DNA of 64,000 nt from Cenococcum geophilum 1.58 (GCA_001692895.1 KV748266.1:186001-250000); one strand, 5' to 3'. Shown: positions 1-12,665, counted from the stretch's first letter. The notes: generated by a model not told the origin, from the sequence alone. Numbers and translations are program-made.

Positions 1-179
1 AGATATCAAAGTTAAGTGCTCCCGCAGTAACGCTAGTAGGCAAATTGCCATTATCTGATGCTTATTAATGGTAAGGTAAATTAAGAAGTTCTAGTGAATA
101 CGCAGAATGCCGAGTCTAGCGGCATTTTGCGGTAAATTGCCTTAGGTAGTATAAGTCTTATATAGTTATAATTTTTAGG

Positions 180-1123
180 ATTTAAGAACTAAACTAACTT
201 ATTAATTTATTAAACCTTATAAATCCTGCCTCGACTACTAATATAAAAAGGTAATAACTTAGCTAAGTATAGAATTTACGTATTGTTTTTGATTATTTTT
301 TAATAGGAGACTAGGTAAAGCTAATTGAGCCTTTACTATAGCCTCCTTTAAGCCCTCCTATACCGCCCTTAATTAATCCTCTATATTGAACAGCCGCTAG
401 TTAAACCGTTTAACTACTTATAGCACTTAATACACCTCATTTAGCGTATATAGTACGTCCTCCCTTATAACCTTAAGCTGGTCCTTTACCAAAAGCTCTT
501 AAAATATTACCTTTCTTTAATTTATATTATGCGCTTCGGTTAGTTGCGAATATAGTTTTATAACCTTAGAGATGATCCTACTTTATTACTTAGGCGTCCT
601 AGATTAAATTGACGATAGATATATTTTAAGCCTTTTTAGCTTTTTAAAGTTCCTTAATTTCCGTCTTTAAACTCTCTATTCTGGTGATTAGTGGGTAATG
701 TAGTCTGTAAAGCATCCTATCCCTCCTTTATACGACTAATTGTCTGACTTACAATATTAAAGAGGTCCCTCTTTGTAGTTTTCTAGTTTCTATAACAGCT
801 ATCTCCGCGGCGCTGTTTTTATTCAACTTGGTTCTCCCTAGACTATATATAGCAGCATTTCCAGCGGCTAGTAGGACAGAATAGGTTGGCGGAGGCTTCT
901 TAATAGGTAGCTAAGCTGTTTTTGTGGCTTTAGCTACCTTACCATTCTTCTCCTACTTAATTAAAAACCCTTTAATCTCCTTCTAGTAACTATCCGCCGC
1001 TTTTCTTCTTTCGCGGCTTTAGAGCTGGCTTAGTGGTCCCATCTCTATTCTTTAGTGACGCCTTTTTAATGTAGGGACGCTTAGTGCGCTTAGCTGGGGT
1101 AGTTGTATACCTAAGGTTTTCAT
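180..1123 (-). pseudogene. Relic of a basic, helix-rich protein, family not recognised
   Basis: Read on the minus strand, a frame starting with ATG at 1123 keeps coding character for about 300 codons, broken by TAG/TAA stops of the kind RIP makes from CAG, CAA and TGG. The first third is rich in Lys and Arg. The middle has charged heptad-like stretches such as IESLKTEIKEL, which suggest a coiled coil. The reading frame appears to shift once near 500-530. The C-terminal third is again helical (for example DQLKVIREDVLYTLNEVY) and fades out near 180-260. I see no catalytic motif. It lies on the same strand as the helicase relic at 3480-6950 but about 2.4 kb downstream of it. I do not recognise the family. 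An accessory or structural protein of a mobile element is only a guess. Confidence 0.4.
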
Positions 1124-1959
1124 TTATCTGTAATAGCCAATTAGCGTAAGATATCTATAACTCCTCATTAGCATATATACTATTGCGACGTTTACTTTAA
1201 AAATAGGTTAAGGGCTAGTATGTAGTTAAGTTAAGGGGAAATTAGTTTTAATATAGAGAGTAGGTAATAAATAGATAGATAGTGTTTAGTAGTAAGATCT
1301 AAGAGGGAAGCTTATCCTTATTAACGTTAAGAATGCGTATAAAGCGGATAGGTGGTAGTAATTCGGGGGAAGACTTTAATAGAGGATTATTCTATATAAT
1401 CGGCAGCTGGTTAATAGAGGAAGGGCAGAAACCTATAGTTATAATATTATATATTACGACATTTTGCCTAACTTCCTTAAATATATATATAGGTGGTGGC
1501 CTTCTATAGCATTTTATCGGCATTATAAGTTGACGCGTTTTGGTGAGGCTTGCTAATAAAATTACGCTAGTTAGGGTGCCCGTAGTATGCTAACCTAGGC
1601 AGGAGCGCCCAAAGCGCCTAATATAAAAAGTCTTTTTTACTAGACGAAGGGATATGGAGCTCGAAGCTCCTTACTATTTGGTTATAAATCGCCTCTATAT
1701 TATAACTGTTCAATCTATACGCCTTTTAGTATCACCCGTTTTATAATTAGTGGCGGCTACTACTATAGCTTATTTAAATCTGTAATTAAGTTAATTGTTT
1801 AGTAAAGCTCTAGAATAAGGCTCCAGATTTAACTTCGTATATTAATACGTAATTAACGTTAGTGAATAATTCGAAAGAGCCCCTCTCTGCTACTAGGCCT
1901 CTATCGCGACTCCCTACTTTAGTATAGCAATGGAGCCTCCTCCTTGACCAACGTCCTCT
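1124..1959. other. Stretch without a recognisable gene
   Basis: The sequence is A+T-rich with scattered TpA, and I found no frame with sustained coding character on either strand. It would be the upstream flank of the minus-strand relic ending at 1123. No promoter can be called. Confidence 0.4.
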
Positions 1960-2400
1960 CTATAATCGGCGTTTCCTATATCTTTGCCTACCTCCTGTAC
2001 AAACCCCCTAGAAACAAGCTTATCGCAATTAAAAAGGTTAAGATAATAACATTATATAAGGCATGTAAACGCGACTATAGTATCGCGATCAGGGTATATA
2101 TCTAGAACGAGCCGTGTACTAGTATAAAGAGAACAGTAGTAGAATAAGCGGGTGTTTTAGATTTTATAGCTAATGCGCCCCTTAATAGATACTAAGTCAG
2201 TAGTAAAGCTCTAGGAGTTACTAATTGGCCTTATATTAAGCATAGAGTTACCAGTAATCTATTCTTCCTTAGCCGCATTTTGAATTAGGTATAGATCTAG
2301 AGCTCTAAGAGCTATATTAACTTTACATTCACTCCGCTCTACTAATTAAATGGTTAGATCCAAAGTCTATATTAATTGTGACTTTAGCTAGGAGCTCCAA
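1960..2400 (+). pseudogene. Short coding-like fragment, not recognised
   Basis: One plus-strand frame, beginning about NVLSIIGVSYIFAYLLYKPP, runs for about 145 codons with roughly nine RIP-type stops and balanced amino-acid use, including WPYIKHRVTSNLFFLSRIL towards the end. It ends just before the 75-bp tandem array at 2418. No domain is recognisable. It could be the 3' part of an accessory gene of the proposed large element, or a chance open stretch. Confidence 0.25.
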
Positions 2401-2417
2401 TCTAATAAGATTACTGC

Positions 2418-3455
2418 CTTAAAGAGCAAACCAGCAGACTTTAATTACTAAGCGTGAAATTGCCGTATATTGCCTAGTATACGCCCAGTTTCTTAAGCGG
2501 CAAGCCAGCAGACTTCCATCACTAAGCGAGAAATTGTCGCATATTGCCTGGCATATTGCCCAGTTCCTTAAGCGGCAAGCCAGTAAACTTCCATCACTAA
2601 GCGCGAAATTGCCGCATATTGCCTAGCATACCGCCTAATTCCTTAAGCGGCAAGCCAGTAGACTTCCATTACTGAGCGCGAAATTGCCGTATATTACCTG
2701 GCACACCGCCTAGTTCCTTAAGCGGCAAGCTAGCAGACTTCCATTACTAAGCACAAAGTTGCCGTATATTGCTAGGCATATTGCCCAATTCTTTAAATTA
2801 CAAGCTAGCAGGTGTTGCCTATTAGCAGAGTATTCCGATATATTAGCTTGTATATTGCCCGGCTCCTGCGCTATAAGCTAGCAGACTTACTATATTAATA
2901 GAGCACCATAATATATAGCCTGGCGTATTACTTGGGTCCTTAAATAGTAAACTAGTAGGCGCTGCTTATTAACAGAGCACTATAATATACCTAATCGTGC
3001 GTTGCCCGGTTCCTGCATCGTAAGCTAGTAGGCTCCTCTTATAAGTAGAGTATTCTAAATATTGGCTCGTATATTGCCTAGTTCCTACGTTATAAGCTAG
3101 CGGCTTCTTTTATTAACGGAGCACTGCGATATATTACCCGCGTATTGCCCGGTTCCTTAAATAGCAAGATAGTACCTTCTCTTATTAATAAAAGAATTGT
3201 GGTATATTGCCGATATATCGCCTAGTTCCATAAAAAATAACTTAGTATATGCCTTCCATTAGCCGTAAGACTGCTGCACATTGTTAAGTATATTGCTTAA
3301 TTCTATAAAAAAAATAATCTAGCATTTGCCTTTTACTAACCGTAAGACTACGGAATACTGCCTACTATATTGCCTAATTCTAAAAATAATAGTCTGTTAT
3401 ACTTCTTCTACTAGAGAAGAATTTACGGCAAACTACCTAGTATATTGCCTAATTC
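2418..3455. repeat. Tandem array of a 75-bp unit, about 14 copies
   Basis: Units begin with CTTAAGCGGCAAGCCAGCAG or a decayed form. Clear unit starts are at 2418, 2492, 2567, 2642, 2717 and 2791, spaced 74-75 bp apart. After that the same register can be followed (CCTGCGCTATAAGCTAG, CCTTAAATAGCAAGATAG and so on) to about 3455. Each unit carries two or three TTGCC motifs in the form ATATTGCCTGGCATATTGCC. The left units are nearly identical apart from C/T and G/A changes. Units to the right are increasingly diverged, with A-rich insertions near 3230-3320. The array lies just beyond the 3' end of the helicase relic. It may be a subterminal array of a transposon. Confidence 0.9.
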
Positions 3456-3479
3456 CGCGCTAAAAGGATTAAAAATATA

Positions 3480-6400
3480 TCGCTACTATAATCTATAACA
3501 TTTATATTAGCTGCTTCTTTAAATTTCCGGGCTTATTTATGTCTACGTTTTTCTTAAACTTAAGCTTATCTAGAATTCCACTTTCGATACGGGAAGCCGT
3601 TAATAGTAACACCCTCCGCAATAGCCTTTAGAAATAATAAGAGAATTTACGGTCCGTTTAGCTGCTTCCACAAGTTATAGATTATATAGTCTTTTTGCTT
3701 TAGTAGTGTTCCTTTAGGGAGGTATATAACGGCATCCTTACTATATTTAGCAACTAAGGCCTAAAATAAGTGTTAGCTTAGAGTTCTAGTTAAGCGTGCT
3801 GCTATTAAGAGGTAAAAAGATAGAGTGTTTTACTACTTACTGGTATATATACCGCCCTAATAAATAAAAAATTTACTATAATAGCCTTTAACATATAGTG
3901 CTGCTATAATTTCTTTATAGATAGCTAAAAGCGTCTTAAACTTCGCGTCGTTATAAAGAATTTCCTCCTTGTTCTAATCTAAGATACTTTTAATGGGATT
4001 TTTAACTGCGTTAGTGTAGTATTAAACTGGACGTTTATTTTTTTTATTGTCTAGAAGATCCTTATTAAATCTATCCTTCTATAAAAGTAACCCGGGCGTT
4101 ATCGCTGGATTATAGCACGTAAAGTAGCTGCTTAAGGAGCTGCTGGCCATTTATACTAGTTTTTTCCTAGTAGGAGAACTATCTTCTCTCCATTTGACCA
4201 TTTTCTGCTAGAATGCCTCTTCTATTTTTAACACTATTGCACCTTCTATGCTGTATAGGAATTTAAGTTCTTTAGTTTTATAATTACACTTTACGTATTA
4301 AATTTAGAGCTAGCCTGGGACAGCTTTCAGTTTTCGGTTATTAAAGTTAATAGTATCCCGGTTACGGCGAATAAGAAAATTTATAAGAATTAGGCCACCG
4401 ACCTTAACTAATTCTTTATATGTCGCAGACTGCAAGGCACTTTTAGGGTTGCTCCTTCCCTGCTTTAAAAATTGGGTCTATAGTTTAGCTATTTTATTAA
4501 CTTCCGCGGACGTGTATTTTCTAAAAATACTAGGTTAGCTTAAGCGGTTGCCCAATCTACATCTTTAAGGGCGCTTATAATAAACTAGCATATATCCATA
4601 ACACCATTTTCTATTACTGTGCTGGAAATGGCCTAGGCAAAGAATCTTAGGTATAGCGGTACTATATTTTTTTTTAAGAATGAAGGAATTGGTTAATATA
4701 AGTTTCTTAATTTTTTTTATTATAAAACTTATCCTATAAGATTCTGCTAAAGAGCGTAGTTGTGACAGTCTATGTACTTCTATAAAGGACCGTTAGAGAA
4801 CTATAAGTAGGGCGTTTTCTTTTTACCTATAAGAGTCCGACTATTATTTATTGTATCGTAATCTAACTAGTCCCCTAAAGTCCCCATTTAAAGCTATTCC
4901 TAAGGGTTTAATCGCGCTATTCCTTTAAATATACCTTCTGTCTCGTAGTATATTACAAACCGTAGTAGCGTCTGCTTTTTTATTATAAGCGTAGAGTCCT
5001 TAAATAATAAGATATAATTGTCTCTCTAGCTAGTAATTATACTTAGAATTATAATGACTAGATTTGCACCATGCTGTCTTTGTATTATAGATATGGCGTT
5101 TCGATTTATATATAAGTATAGAAAAGGCATCTTGTCCTAGCTAGGATACTTAGCGTCTTTAGCCTAGTTGTCCTTCTATAGATGCTGATTTGCATTCCTA
5201 GCCGCTTAATTAGCAGCCGCTTTGTCTAGGTTTATAGTATAGTAGTAACTAAGGACAATAGTTAAGTACGCGGTTACGATTTTTCCGGTTCCTATACTAT
5301 TAGTAAAAACCCTACCGTTTAGTTGCGTGCGCTCTTGGTGGAATATCTTAGATACGCTATATAGTTAGTATAGGAATGATTTAAACTTTAGATTTAGACC
5401 CTATTTACTAGGAATGGGGACCGGGTTCTTTGCTAAGACGGCCTTTTTAGGAACTCTATATAGCTTAGCCGAATGTTTATATATTTACTGCTCTATTCGT
5501 TAAACCTTGCCTCTTGCTTTAGCTATAGCGGCCTCTTAAAATCTAAAAAGAGCTAATATTAGTCTAATTTAAGATGTACTCTATATAACTATATGCTTAT
5601 ACCTTTGCGTAATAGGCATTATAGCCTATATCTCCTTAGCTTGGGTTATATTATCCTTAGGCGCATTTTTACCTAAGGTATCTTAGATCGCATTGGTTTC
5701 TATAATTTTACTAAGGAAAGCTTTTACGGGTATAGTGTTAAATTATTATATGGAGTCTAAGCTAATTAGGGATATAAAGCAGTTTTACTTTAGGGAGTAT
5801 CGCAATTATCCTTACCGTGCTTTGTATTGTTGGGATTGTCTATAGGCTAGATAACTAGATCATTGCGGCTGTTCCTAGTAGCTTGCCGCAGTTTGCCGTA
5901 GTTTGCCTGTGGATGCCTCTAGTAGGTTACTCCCTTTTATAATTACGTTTCTTCGGACTTAATAGACTTGGAATGCCGCTATGTATTAATAAGATAGATA
6001 AAGCATCGCTCTTATTCTTGCTGTCTTTATTAATAAACTTAATATCTAAGTGCTTGCGGATCGGCTTAGGCGTGATCTTCTGCCGTTTCTTAAGTGCGGC
6101 CTTAGCGCGCGAATACTGTGGGTTAGAGTATCGGCAATTCTGGGAGGGTTTGTGCCCTACTTGTTTGGTAATTGGTATAGTGCTTTTACAATTAAATGCT
6201 TAGCTGTAATTATTAGTATATAGATAGCTAGATGTTATTAAAGGGACTTATAATCCGTACTCTTGAGTAGAAATTCCACTCTACTCCTGTTATATAGTAT
6301 ACACTACTAAAATAAGGCTTATAATGGCCCTCGCTAGGTGATATAAACCTCCTTATCGGTGACCACGTCGAGCTAGGTAATTTCATTCTTATCTAAGATA

Positions 6401-6950
6401 AAACCTACTAATACTAAGACCTCTTAAAATAGCGAGAAACTAATTTCTTTAACTGTCGGAGTTTCTGTATTGCCTTTTAAAATTTATAGACTATATAAAG
6501 CTCTACAGTGCTTTAGGTAATTGGGTTTATTCTTTAAAACTAGAAGGTTATATTTTTAAGTAAGAACGGCTTATTTAGTGATGTAAAACCGTGTAATTTG
6601 GAGATTGGCTTGGAAGTAAATGTACGTGCTAGCGTTATTATGGGTTTGAATTGGGTTTAACTTCCGACTTTATATTATTTTGCCGTTTAGTGGTATTAGT
6701 CCTTTAGGATAATATAAAAGGAATAATAGCCTATCTAGACTAGCTGTTTAAAGCACGTTCCTTCTTAGTTAAGTTGCTAAGAATCTTCCAAATAAACTAA
6801 TTACACGGCACTTTATCTTTGGCAGTATAAAACGTAGGTTTTTTAAGCCTAGCCTCTTATATGTCATCCAAGATTATATCTCTTAATTTCCTTAAGGCGA
6901 CGAGTATTAATATCTTATCCCTTCGTGATATCCGAGTCCTTTATTATAAT
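3480..6950 (-). pseudogene. Relic of an SNF2-like (superfamily 2) helicase gene
   Basis: The minus strand has long coding character with many RIP-type stops. Near 5265-5312 it reads VFTNSIGTGKIVTAYL, which fits the Walker A (motif I) of SNF2-family ATPases (G-x-GKT followed by a hydrophobic helix). Further down, LDYDTINNSRTL could be a decayed motif II region. Near the C-terminus (about 3575-3725) LLFLKAIAEGVTINGFP matches the motif V style of this family, in which a hydrophobic strand precedes a K-A-x-x-E-G-x-x-[IL] turn. Order and spacing (roughly 1 kb or more between motifs) suit an SNF2 ATPase with insertions. SNF2 proteins move or remodel DNA-protein complexes using ATP. The N-terminal limit (5460-6950) is vague, and an open + frame at 5973-6203 is antisense noise. 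The gene is convergent with nothing and points towards the 75-bp array. The alternative is another superfamily 2 helicase. Confidence 0.5.
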
Positions 6951-7460
6951 GCGTAAAGATACTAAGATGGAATAAAGAAGGAGTGGAGCGTTGCTATATA
7001 AAAGTGGAAGAATCTAATTAGTGATTGGTAAAGGTGCGAGTCTAAAGTAGGTGGGTGAGATAAACTAATTATAAGAGTTAATCTGCTAGGCAGATTGCCG
7101 TAGTTTTAGGAAGTAAGTCGCAGCTTAAAGCAGCAATTGGCGGTTAAACTAATTGATTGACTAATTAATGTCGCGTAGAGGCGCTGTGCGAGAGTTAGTT
7201 GAGGTAGTAGAGGTAAAGAGTGAAGTAAAGTGGATAAGCCTAAGGTAAATGCTCTTGTTAACGGAATGTGATGCGCGCGAGTTAAAGGGCAATTTGCTAT
7301 GGCAGATTGCCGCTAAATACGCTTCCTCTAGTTATAGAAAATATTCTTTATAAAACTAGTATAATGGGCGGAGCTAGAAGTATATTAGAATATGCAACCT
7401 AAGAACGAGGGTTAATACGCCTAGGACGTTTTGCCTATCTAGGATTGATGTTTTGGCTTA
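6951..7460. other. Gene-poor spacer with GGCAAT/ATTGCC motifs
   Basis: No coding frame stands out. The stretch contains copies of the motif family seen elsewhere in the window: GCAGATTGCCG near 7090, AGCAATTGGCGG near 7132, and GGCAATTTGCTATGGCAGATTGCCGC near 7288-7313, which forms a partial inverted repeat. It lies between two minus-strand gene relics. Confidence 0.4.
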
Positions 7461-7469
7461 ATTAAGACC

Positions 7470-8350
7470 GCTTTAATATACCCTTTTAAGTAGGGCTTCT
7501 AGTAAATAATTAAGACTCTAAATAGTATTAGATTTAAAGCTATAAGGACTAATACTATATACCGCGTATATTCGCAACTATAAAAACAATTATATCCTTA
7601 GAGGCTTTAAGCGTTTGTTATATTATATACTTTAAAAGTCCCATATTCCGAACTGGCATAATTATTAGTATATCTGCCTATAACTCCTCCGTCTCTAGGT
7701 TAACTCTAGCGTCCTAGGCAATATTGAGAAATTTAGGGAAATCTAGAAGACTCGTCTACCCTTTTGCCGAGTTAGTTTGAAGTAGACTAGCACCTAAGTC
7801 TATATAAATTATAGACCGTAGTATATTCTCTAAATCTCGGCATATATAGATTATAAGACCCTAAACGTCATATTTGTTAATATGTTTAGGTAAAAGAGAT
7901 TAATATATATCCTAAGGCTCTGCATAAGGGTACCCTATAGCAGAATTTGTAGCTCTATACTGAAGTCCTAATTTAGCACTGGCCCGGCTAGCTTTCTTGC
8001 GCATATTTAACTACGTGCGAGTAAGGAGATGTTAGGCCACTTCCTTAGTCTACTTAACCGGAGCATTACTGGACTCTGGGATTTAATTGACGATTTTGGC
8101 TATAATCTCACTTTAAATAGTGTAATTTATTCGGTTTTGGAAGCGTATAGATATTATATTGCTTTTATTTATAATGTCCTTAACTGCCCCTTTAATCTTA
8201 TATAAACAAGCGCTGCTAATACTAAACCCGGATATAATCTGCTTATCCTTCCTAGAAGTTTTACCGGTAGACTTATACTATGCCTCCTCTATAGTATATA
8301 CACCATTTAATTATGTTATTGCTATGCTAGGTATGTATGGTGTTGGCGAG
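7470..8350 (-). pseudogene. Gene relic, family not recognised
   Basis: A minus-strand frame shows sustained coding character, for example SRASAKLGLQYRATNSAIGY and, further on, GLIIYICRDLENILRSIIYI and LKYIIQQTLKASKDIIVFIV. RIP-type stops interrupt it. The mix of polar and hydrophobic segments suggests a globular protein of at least 280 residues. I recognise no motif. It lies head-to-head with the Plavaka transposase relic that begins near 8557 on the other strand, so the two could have shared a divergent promoter region at about 8350-8556. The plus-strand open frame at 8159-8374 is its antisense shadow. Confidence 0.35.
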
Positions 8351-8556
8351 GGACGCGGGATTAAAGGTTTATAAATGTTTGGCGGTTGTAAATTGATTGT
8401 AATAGGTACTGTAGGATATAATACTGCTTTATATATTATTAGCGCTTAGGATAATATGCTACTTAGTATATTTAACTTATAATTTAAAAGGAGCAAGCCG
8501 TTACAGTTATTAGGATGGCTAGCAGATCGCCGCAGATTACGGCCATTGGATTAGTT

Positions 8557-11500
8557 ATGTAATGTACTACCCTTTTTAGGCATAAACCTACCTGTTAAAT
8601 CTTAATAACAACGTAAGGAGCCGCATTTGTCGCTATTATAATAGGCTCGATAAATCGCTAGTGCCCTAAATATAAGCGCATGATTTCTACCGTAGGTGGA
8701 TTAGCGCGATATAAGCTATACTATAAAGCTGTGGGTATAGACTATCTTAACTAACAGGATGATGTCTATTCTATAATTTAGGCTTAAGCGGATACACATA
8801 AAGACGACGAATTTACTATAGAATAATGGGTATACGACCTTATAGCAACTGATACCGCTATTAATAATACTTTACTAACCATTATAGGAAATACTGGCTT
8901 AATATTAGCAGAGGAGCTAAGCAATATAGCACCGGCAGAACAACTAACTAGCACTAAAACGTACAGTTACGCGGTAATAAGCCTCTCTACCTTAAATATT
9001 TATTATACCCAAACTTATTATAAAGTGACTGGCCGCTATATAGGAACCCTACTTAGCCACCTAGAGGGGAACTCTAATTAGCAGTCTGCCACAGATCGCG
9101 ACTACCCGCTAAGGCCTAGCTAGCCAGCAAATGGAATAAATAAAGGCAATAACATATTCTACCCTTTTGCAAGCTCTGCAGAATGGGCGCAAGTTGCCTA
9201 GTAGGTACGTAATAGCACGTTAGTAAAAAAAATAGACGCGTGGCTATGAGACCCCCGTATTAAAAATATAAGGGACGGATATATATTATGCCGAAATGCA
9301 AAAGAAGTTAAGACAAAACTATATTCTATTTCTAAAGGTGTAAGTAATAAGAGCTGGCAAATTATAGAACTTAATATATACGGTAAAAACCTAAAGATAT
9401 ACCACCGTAATATACTTAGCGTGGTGGCCTTCCTAATCGGTCATTTCCCATTTAAAGATAATATGGTTTATTCTCCTATTCGTTAGTTTAACGTAAAAGG
9501 TAATAGAGTATATAACAAGGCATATACGGCCGACTGTTAGTGGGAGATCCAAGATTAATTACCTAATAGTATAATGGCTATTATAGTAATACCTAGTAGC
9601 GACCAAACTAAGCTAATTATACTATCTAAAGACAAAAAGGCGCATCCGGTTTACATTACGATACTTAATATCCTATTAAAGACTTAACGTACGGCTAGTA
9701 GGCCAGCAATACTTCTTCTAGGTTATATACCTATAGACTTACTAAGTAACCGGATAAATAAGCTAGATGTATACTATTAAGTAATAAGCATTATATTTAA
9801 ACGTAAGTATTTACCTTAGCAGTGTGTAGGTACTTAAGTTAATATAAAAACTAGCCCTTAAACGCGCTGCTAGGCGCGGCATGCCAATGTAATATATGGA
9901 TGGGTTTATCCGGCAATACTACCCTATACTTACTAGGTTTATAGCAGACTATAAGAAGCAGGTTATATTAATAGGAGTAAAATTAGGGCAATACTATATA
10001 ATGTGTTATGTACCGCCTTATAAACAAGATAACCTACTAAGCACTATATCCGGCAAATAGCCGCGACGGACGCATAAATCGACCATTAAGCAACTTAAAC
10101 GACAGCAAAACTTGTAGCTAGATCGCAGCGACCCTAAGTATATTAGGCTAATTTAAAATTTTGCCTGGTCCTATTATATAGCGGATATACACGCTATAAT
10201 AGCCCCTAATTTACTATACTAGCTGTATAAAGGCGTCACGGAGCATTTAATAAGCTGGCTTTAGGCACTACTACTTAATATTAAGAAAAGGAAAGGGAAG
10301 GTTCTAATAACTAATTAGAGTGGTATAAAAACCCTATTATCTGCTAAGGATAGGGTAGAACATCTTCTAACCGCATAATTCGCCGAGGTTAAACCCTTTT
10401 AGGGTATAATTAGATGGGATAACTTTATAGAGTTAAGCTAATGGACTAGAAAGATGTACAAGTCCCTTCTTTATTAGATTATACTAGTTGTGGCACTATT
10501 GCTATATAGGCACGAGGGGGCAATGCTATTTATTCGTGCTATAGTTAACTTTACATTATTAGCCGAATATGAATTACACGATGAAGATATGATTAAATAT
10601 CTTAAAGCTATATTATATTGAATAGATAAGACTAAGGAGGCGTTCTTACTATACTAACCTAACGACAAAAACCTACCCAATTTTAACATACCTAAACTTT
10701 ATGCAATTTCCCACTATCCGGAGATAATTTGTATATTTAGCGCCCTAATGGGAACTATAATAGAGTACGGCGAAAGGGCATATATTCCTTAGAAGAATTT
10801 CTATCGAAGATTAAATAAGCGTAAAGGGTATAAAGAGTAAATAATTTATCTTAATACGGAATTAACAAACACTATAGTAATGTAAGAGATGGAGCTATAG
10901 GAAAACACAAGGCCAATACTAGCAGCTAATACTATGGAAGATTTATATATTGCATTATTATTAGGCATAGTTAACCTAATAGACGAGCCATATAGATAGG
11001 ATTACTGCCAGTTAACTAACTAAATGTTTTCGATATGCGGAATAAACCCAAATTTATGGCGTAGAGCCTGCGAAATTCAGATTAGGCTAGGTATTAATGA
11101 ATTTGTTATAAAACTAGCTTTATTTATACAGGAATGTCGTAAGCGAGTTAATGGTATATAAGCAACGGATTTAGACGTTAAGCGCCTTAAAAGGGATGCA
11201 GCCTAGGCACAAGATTTACCTATTAGTATTTATCACTCTATAATATACTATATTTAACGCGGTAAAGACTCCTATAATCTCAATCGACTATATAAAGCAC
11301 GGGCACGCTATAATCTAGTCTAGATGCGGACTACTGCCCTATAAAGGGACTAAGTTCTTATACGAGAATATAAGAACGTAATAGATGGAATAAAGGGAAC
11401 GCGGGCTGCCCGTCTAGAATTACTGGTATTGGTATAGGACTTAAATTATATAGGTAAGAATGGTAGATACCAAGTGTACCATAGAGCACTTCTTAAGCTA

Positions 11501-11640
11501 TTCCGTCTATACAATAGAGGCAAGGTAAATCCTTTTAATAAGATAATTAAAGTGGAACGATTTCCTATAAATACAGCGTAAAATAGACAAAACCTAGACG
11601 GCTACCAAATATACGACATTTCCCATATTAAGAGACCCAT
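8557..11640 (+). pseudogene. Plavaka-type (CMC superfamily) transposase relic
   Basis: The + strand carries the characteristic run of Plavaka transposases. First comes a region matching the family's 'VVAFLIGHFPFKDNM' segment (9424-9470). Then SSDQTKLIILSKDKKAHP (9594-9647), equivalent to the family's conserved S-S-D-K-T-x-L...D-K-x-x-x-P-V-Y block, and LGYIPIDLLS (about 9720-9750). A stretch near 10188-10262 reads IHAIIAPNLLY, a stop, then LYKGVTEHLISWL, which is the decayed D-x-L-H-Q-L-x-K-G-V core. FNIPKLYAISHYPEII follows at 10680-10728. The protein would have been about 1000 residues, usual for the family. The transposase cuts and pastes its element through a DDE/RNase H-like fold. Dozens of TAG/TAA codons at expected Gln or Trp positions show RIP inactivation. 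The N-terminal start is not certain; ATG near 8556 is only one option. Its relatives are best known from basidiomycetes but also occur in ascomycetes. Confidence 0.8.
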
Positions 11641-12065
11641 ATAACTAATACCAACTTCGCTAAATAAAAGAAGAACGTTCTAGATAAACTTATATATAGA
11701 TTAGGACATATATAATCGATTCTATAATAATAATTTTCTTTGGATTAACAGCATACGCGTAGATAAGTTTATAAAGAAATAAAAATCTAAAACTAAGCTT
11801 CTAATTAAATTATAGAAGGCCTTAGAACGAAAACGAAAATGGCTAACATAATAGGGAATCCGGCATATTTAATCCCTAGGAATCTGGGTAAACTGGCTAT
11901 AAGACGAGGTAAGATAGAAAGAAGTTAAGAAAGCCGTTGGTTGGCTTAAAGGTAGAGGCGGCGTGTCCGATATATGGGTAAATTAAGTAGTAGAGGGGCT
12001 CGTTAGAGTAAAAGGCTGGCTAGCTATACGTATTTTTATGGATTTTGTATTGGTAGAGTAGTGTA
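11641..12065 (+). pseudogene. Downstream coding relic: transposase C-terminus or separate small gene
   Basis: The plus-strand coding character continues past the transposase core. One frame contains SKTKLLIKL, a basic helix (ERKRKWL), then GWLKGRGGVSDIWVN and VEGLVRVKGWLAIRIFMDFV, with stops between. It stops abruptly at 12065-12075, where a C-rich run begins and coding signal switches to the minus strand. I cannot tell whether this is the transposase C-terminal extension or an independent accessory protein. The basic Trp-containing segments would fit nucleic-acid binding, which is inference only. Confidence 0.35.
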
Positions 12066-12665
12066 ATAACCCCCCCTCTTCTGCCTTTCTCTTCTAATTT
12101 GCCGCACGTTTTTCTTTAATAGGCTTCATTTTTATAATAATCTCTACCTTTACAGTCTAAGCTTCTTCTAACTGTTTATAATCGAGTATATTAACTCTAT
12201 TAACACTTAGGGCTAAATTAATAGCTAATCTTTGTAACCGCCGCTTCTTAATATATAGAATAGCCTTATATTGCTTCTCTGCGAAGGCTCTCCTTAAGTT
12301 TTAAATATAAAACGACTTTATCAGCTTATCGCCTAAGCTAATACGCTTTAAGGGAGATTCTAGGTAGAAAAAGGTAGAAATAGCGCGATTAAACTAACTC
12401 TACGTCTCGGGTGTATCTATAGGCTAACTAGGTGTAAAGGGGAGCTCCGGAGTACGTCTTAATAAGGAAAGAGAATAAGGACAACCGTTAAGCACTTGCT
12501 GCTTAGGTAGTGTTAACCTATTAAACCGCTAGAAAAGGTTAGCCATATCCATATAAATTAGTTAAATTCTTATATTTTTACAGGCGGTTATAACGCTCTT
12601 GCCCGTAAAGATTAGCTTTAGTGCTTGCTTATTAATAGGAATTCTTAATATTGCGTAGCTGACGG
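12066..12665 (-). pseudogene. Relic of a small basic protein, family not recognised
   Basis: A minus-strand frame runs from about 12665 to 12060 with few stops. It includes PINKQALKLIFTGKSVITAC, then MDMANLF (possible internal Met near 12553), LTLPKQQVLNGCPYSLSLL, a Pro/Thr-rich linker (RRTPELPFTPS), and a strongly basic helical end (KKRRLQRLAINLALSVNRVN and KMKPIKEKRAAN). The layout of a folded N-terminus, a TP-rich linker and a basic helical tail recalls the C-terminal part of pogo/Fot1-like transposases, but no catalytic residues are visible and I do not make that call. It converges tail-to-tail with the plus-strand relic ending at 12065. Confidence 0.35.

Noticed and set aside
2418-3455. 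CRISPR-like repeat array
   Set aside because: The units are contiguous with no unique spacers, and the setting is a eukaryotic RIP-mutated genome.
5973-6203. 76-codon hydrophobic open frame on +
   Set aside because: It lies antisense to the proposed upstream part of the helicase relic and shows no signal peptide, family motif or support from context.
12066-12665. Pogo/Fot1 transposase C-terminus
   Set aside because: Only the linker and basic tail resemble it. No DDE residues or helix-turn-helix could be seen, so the family call is not made.
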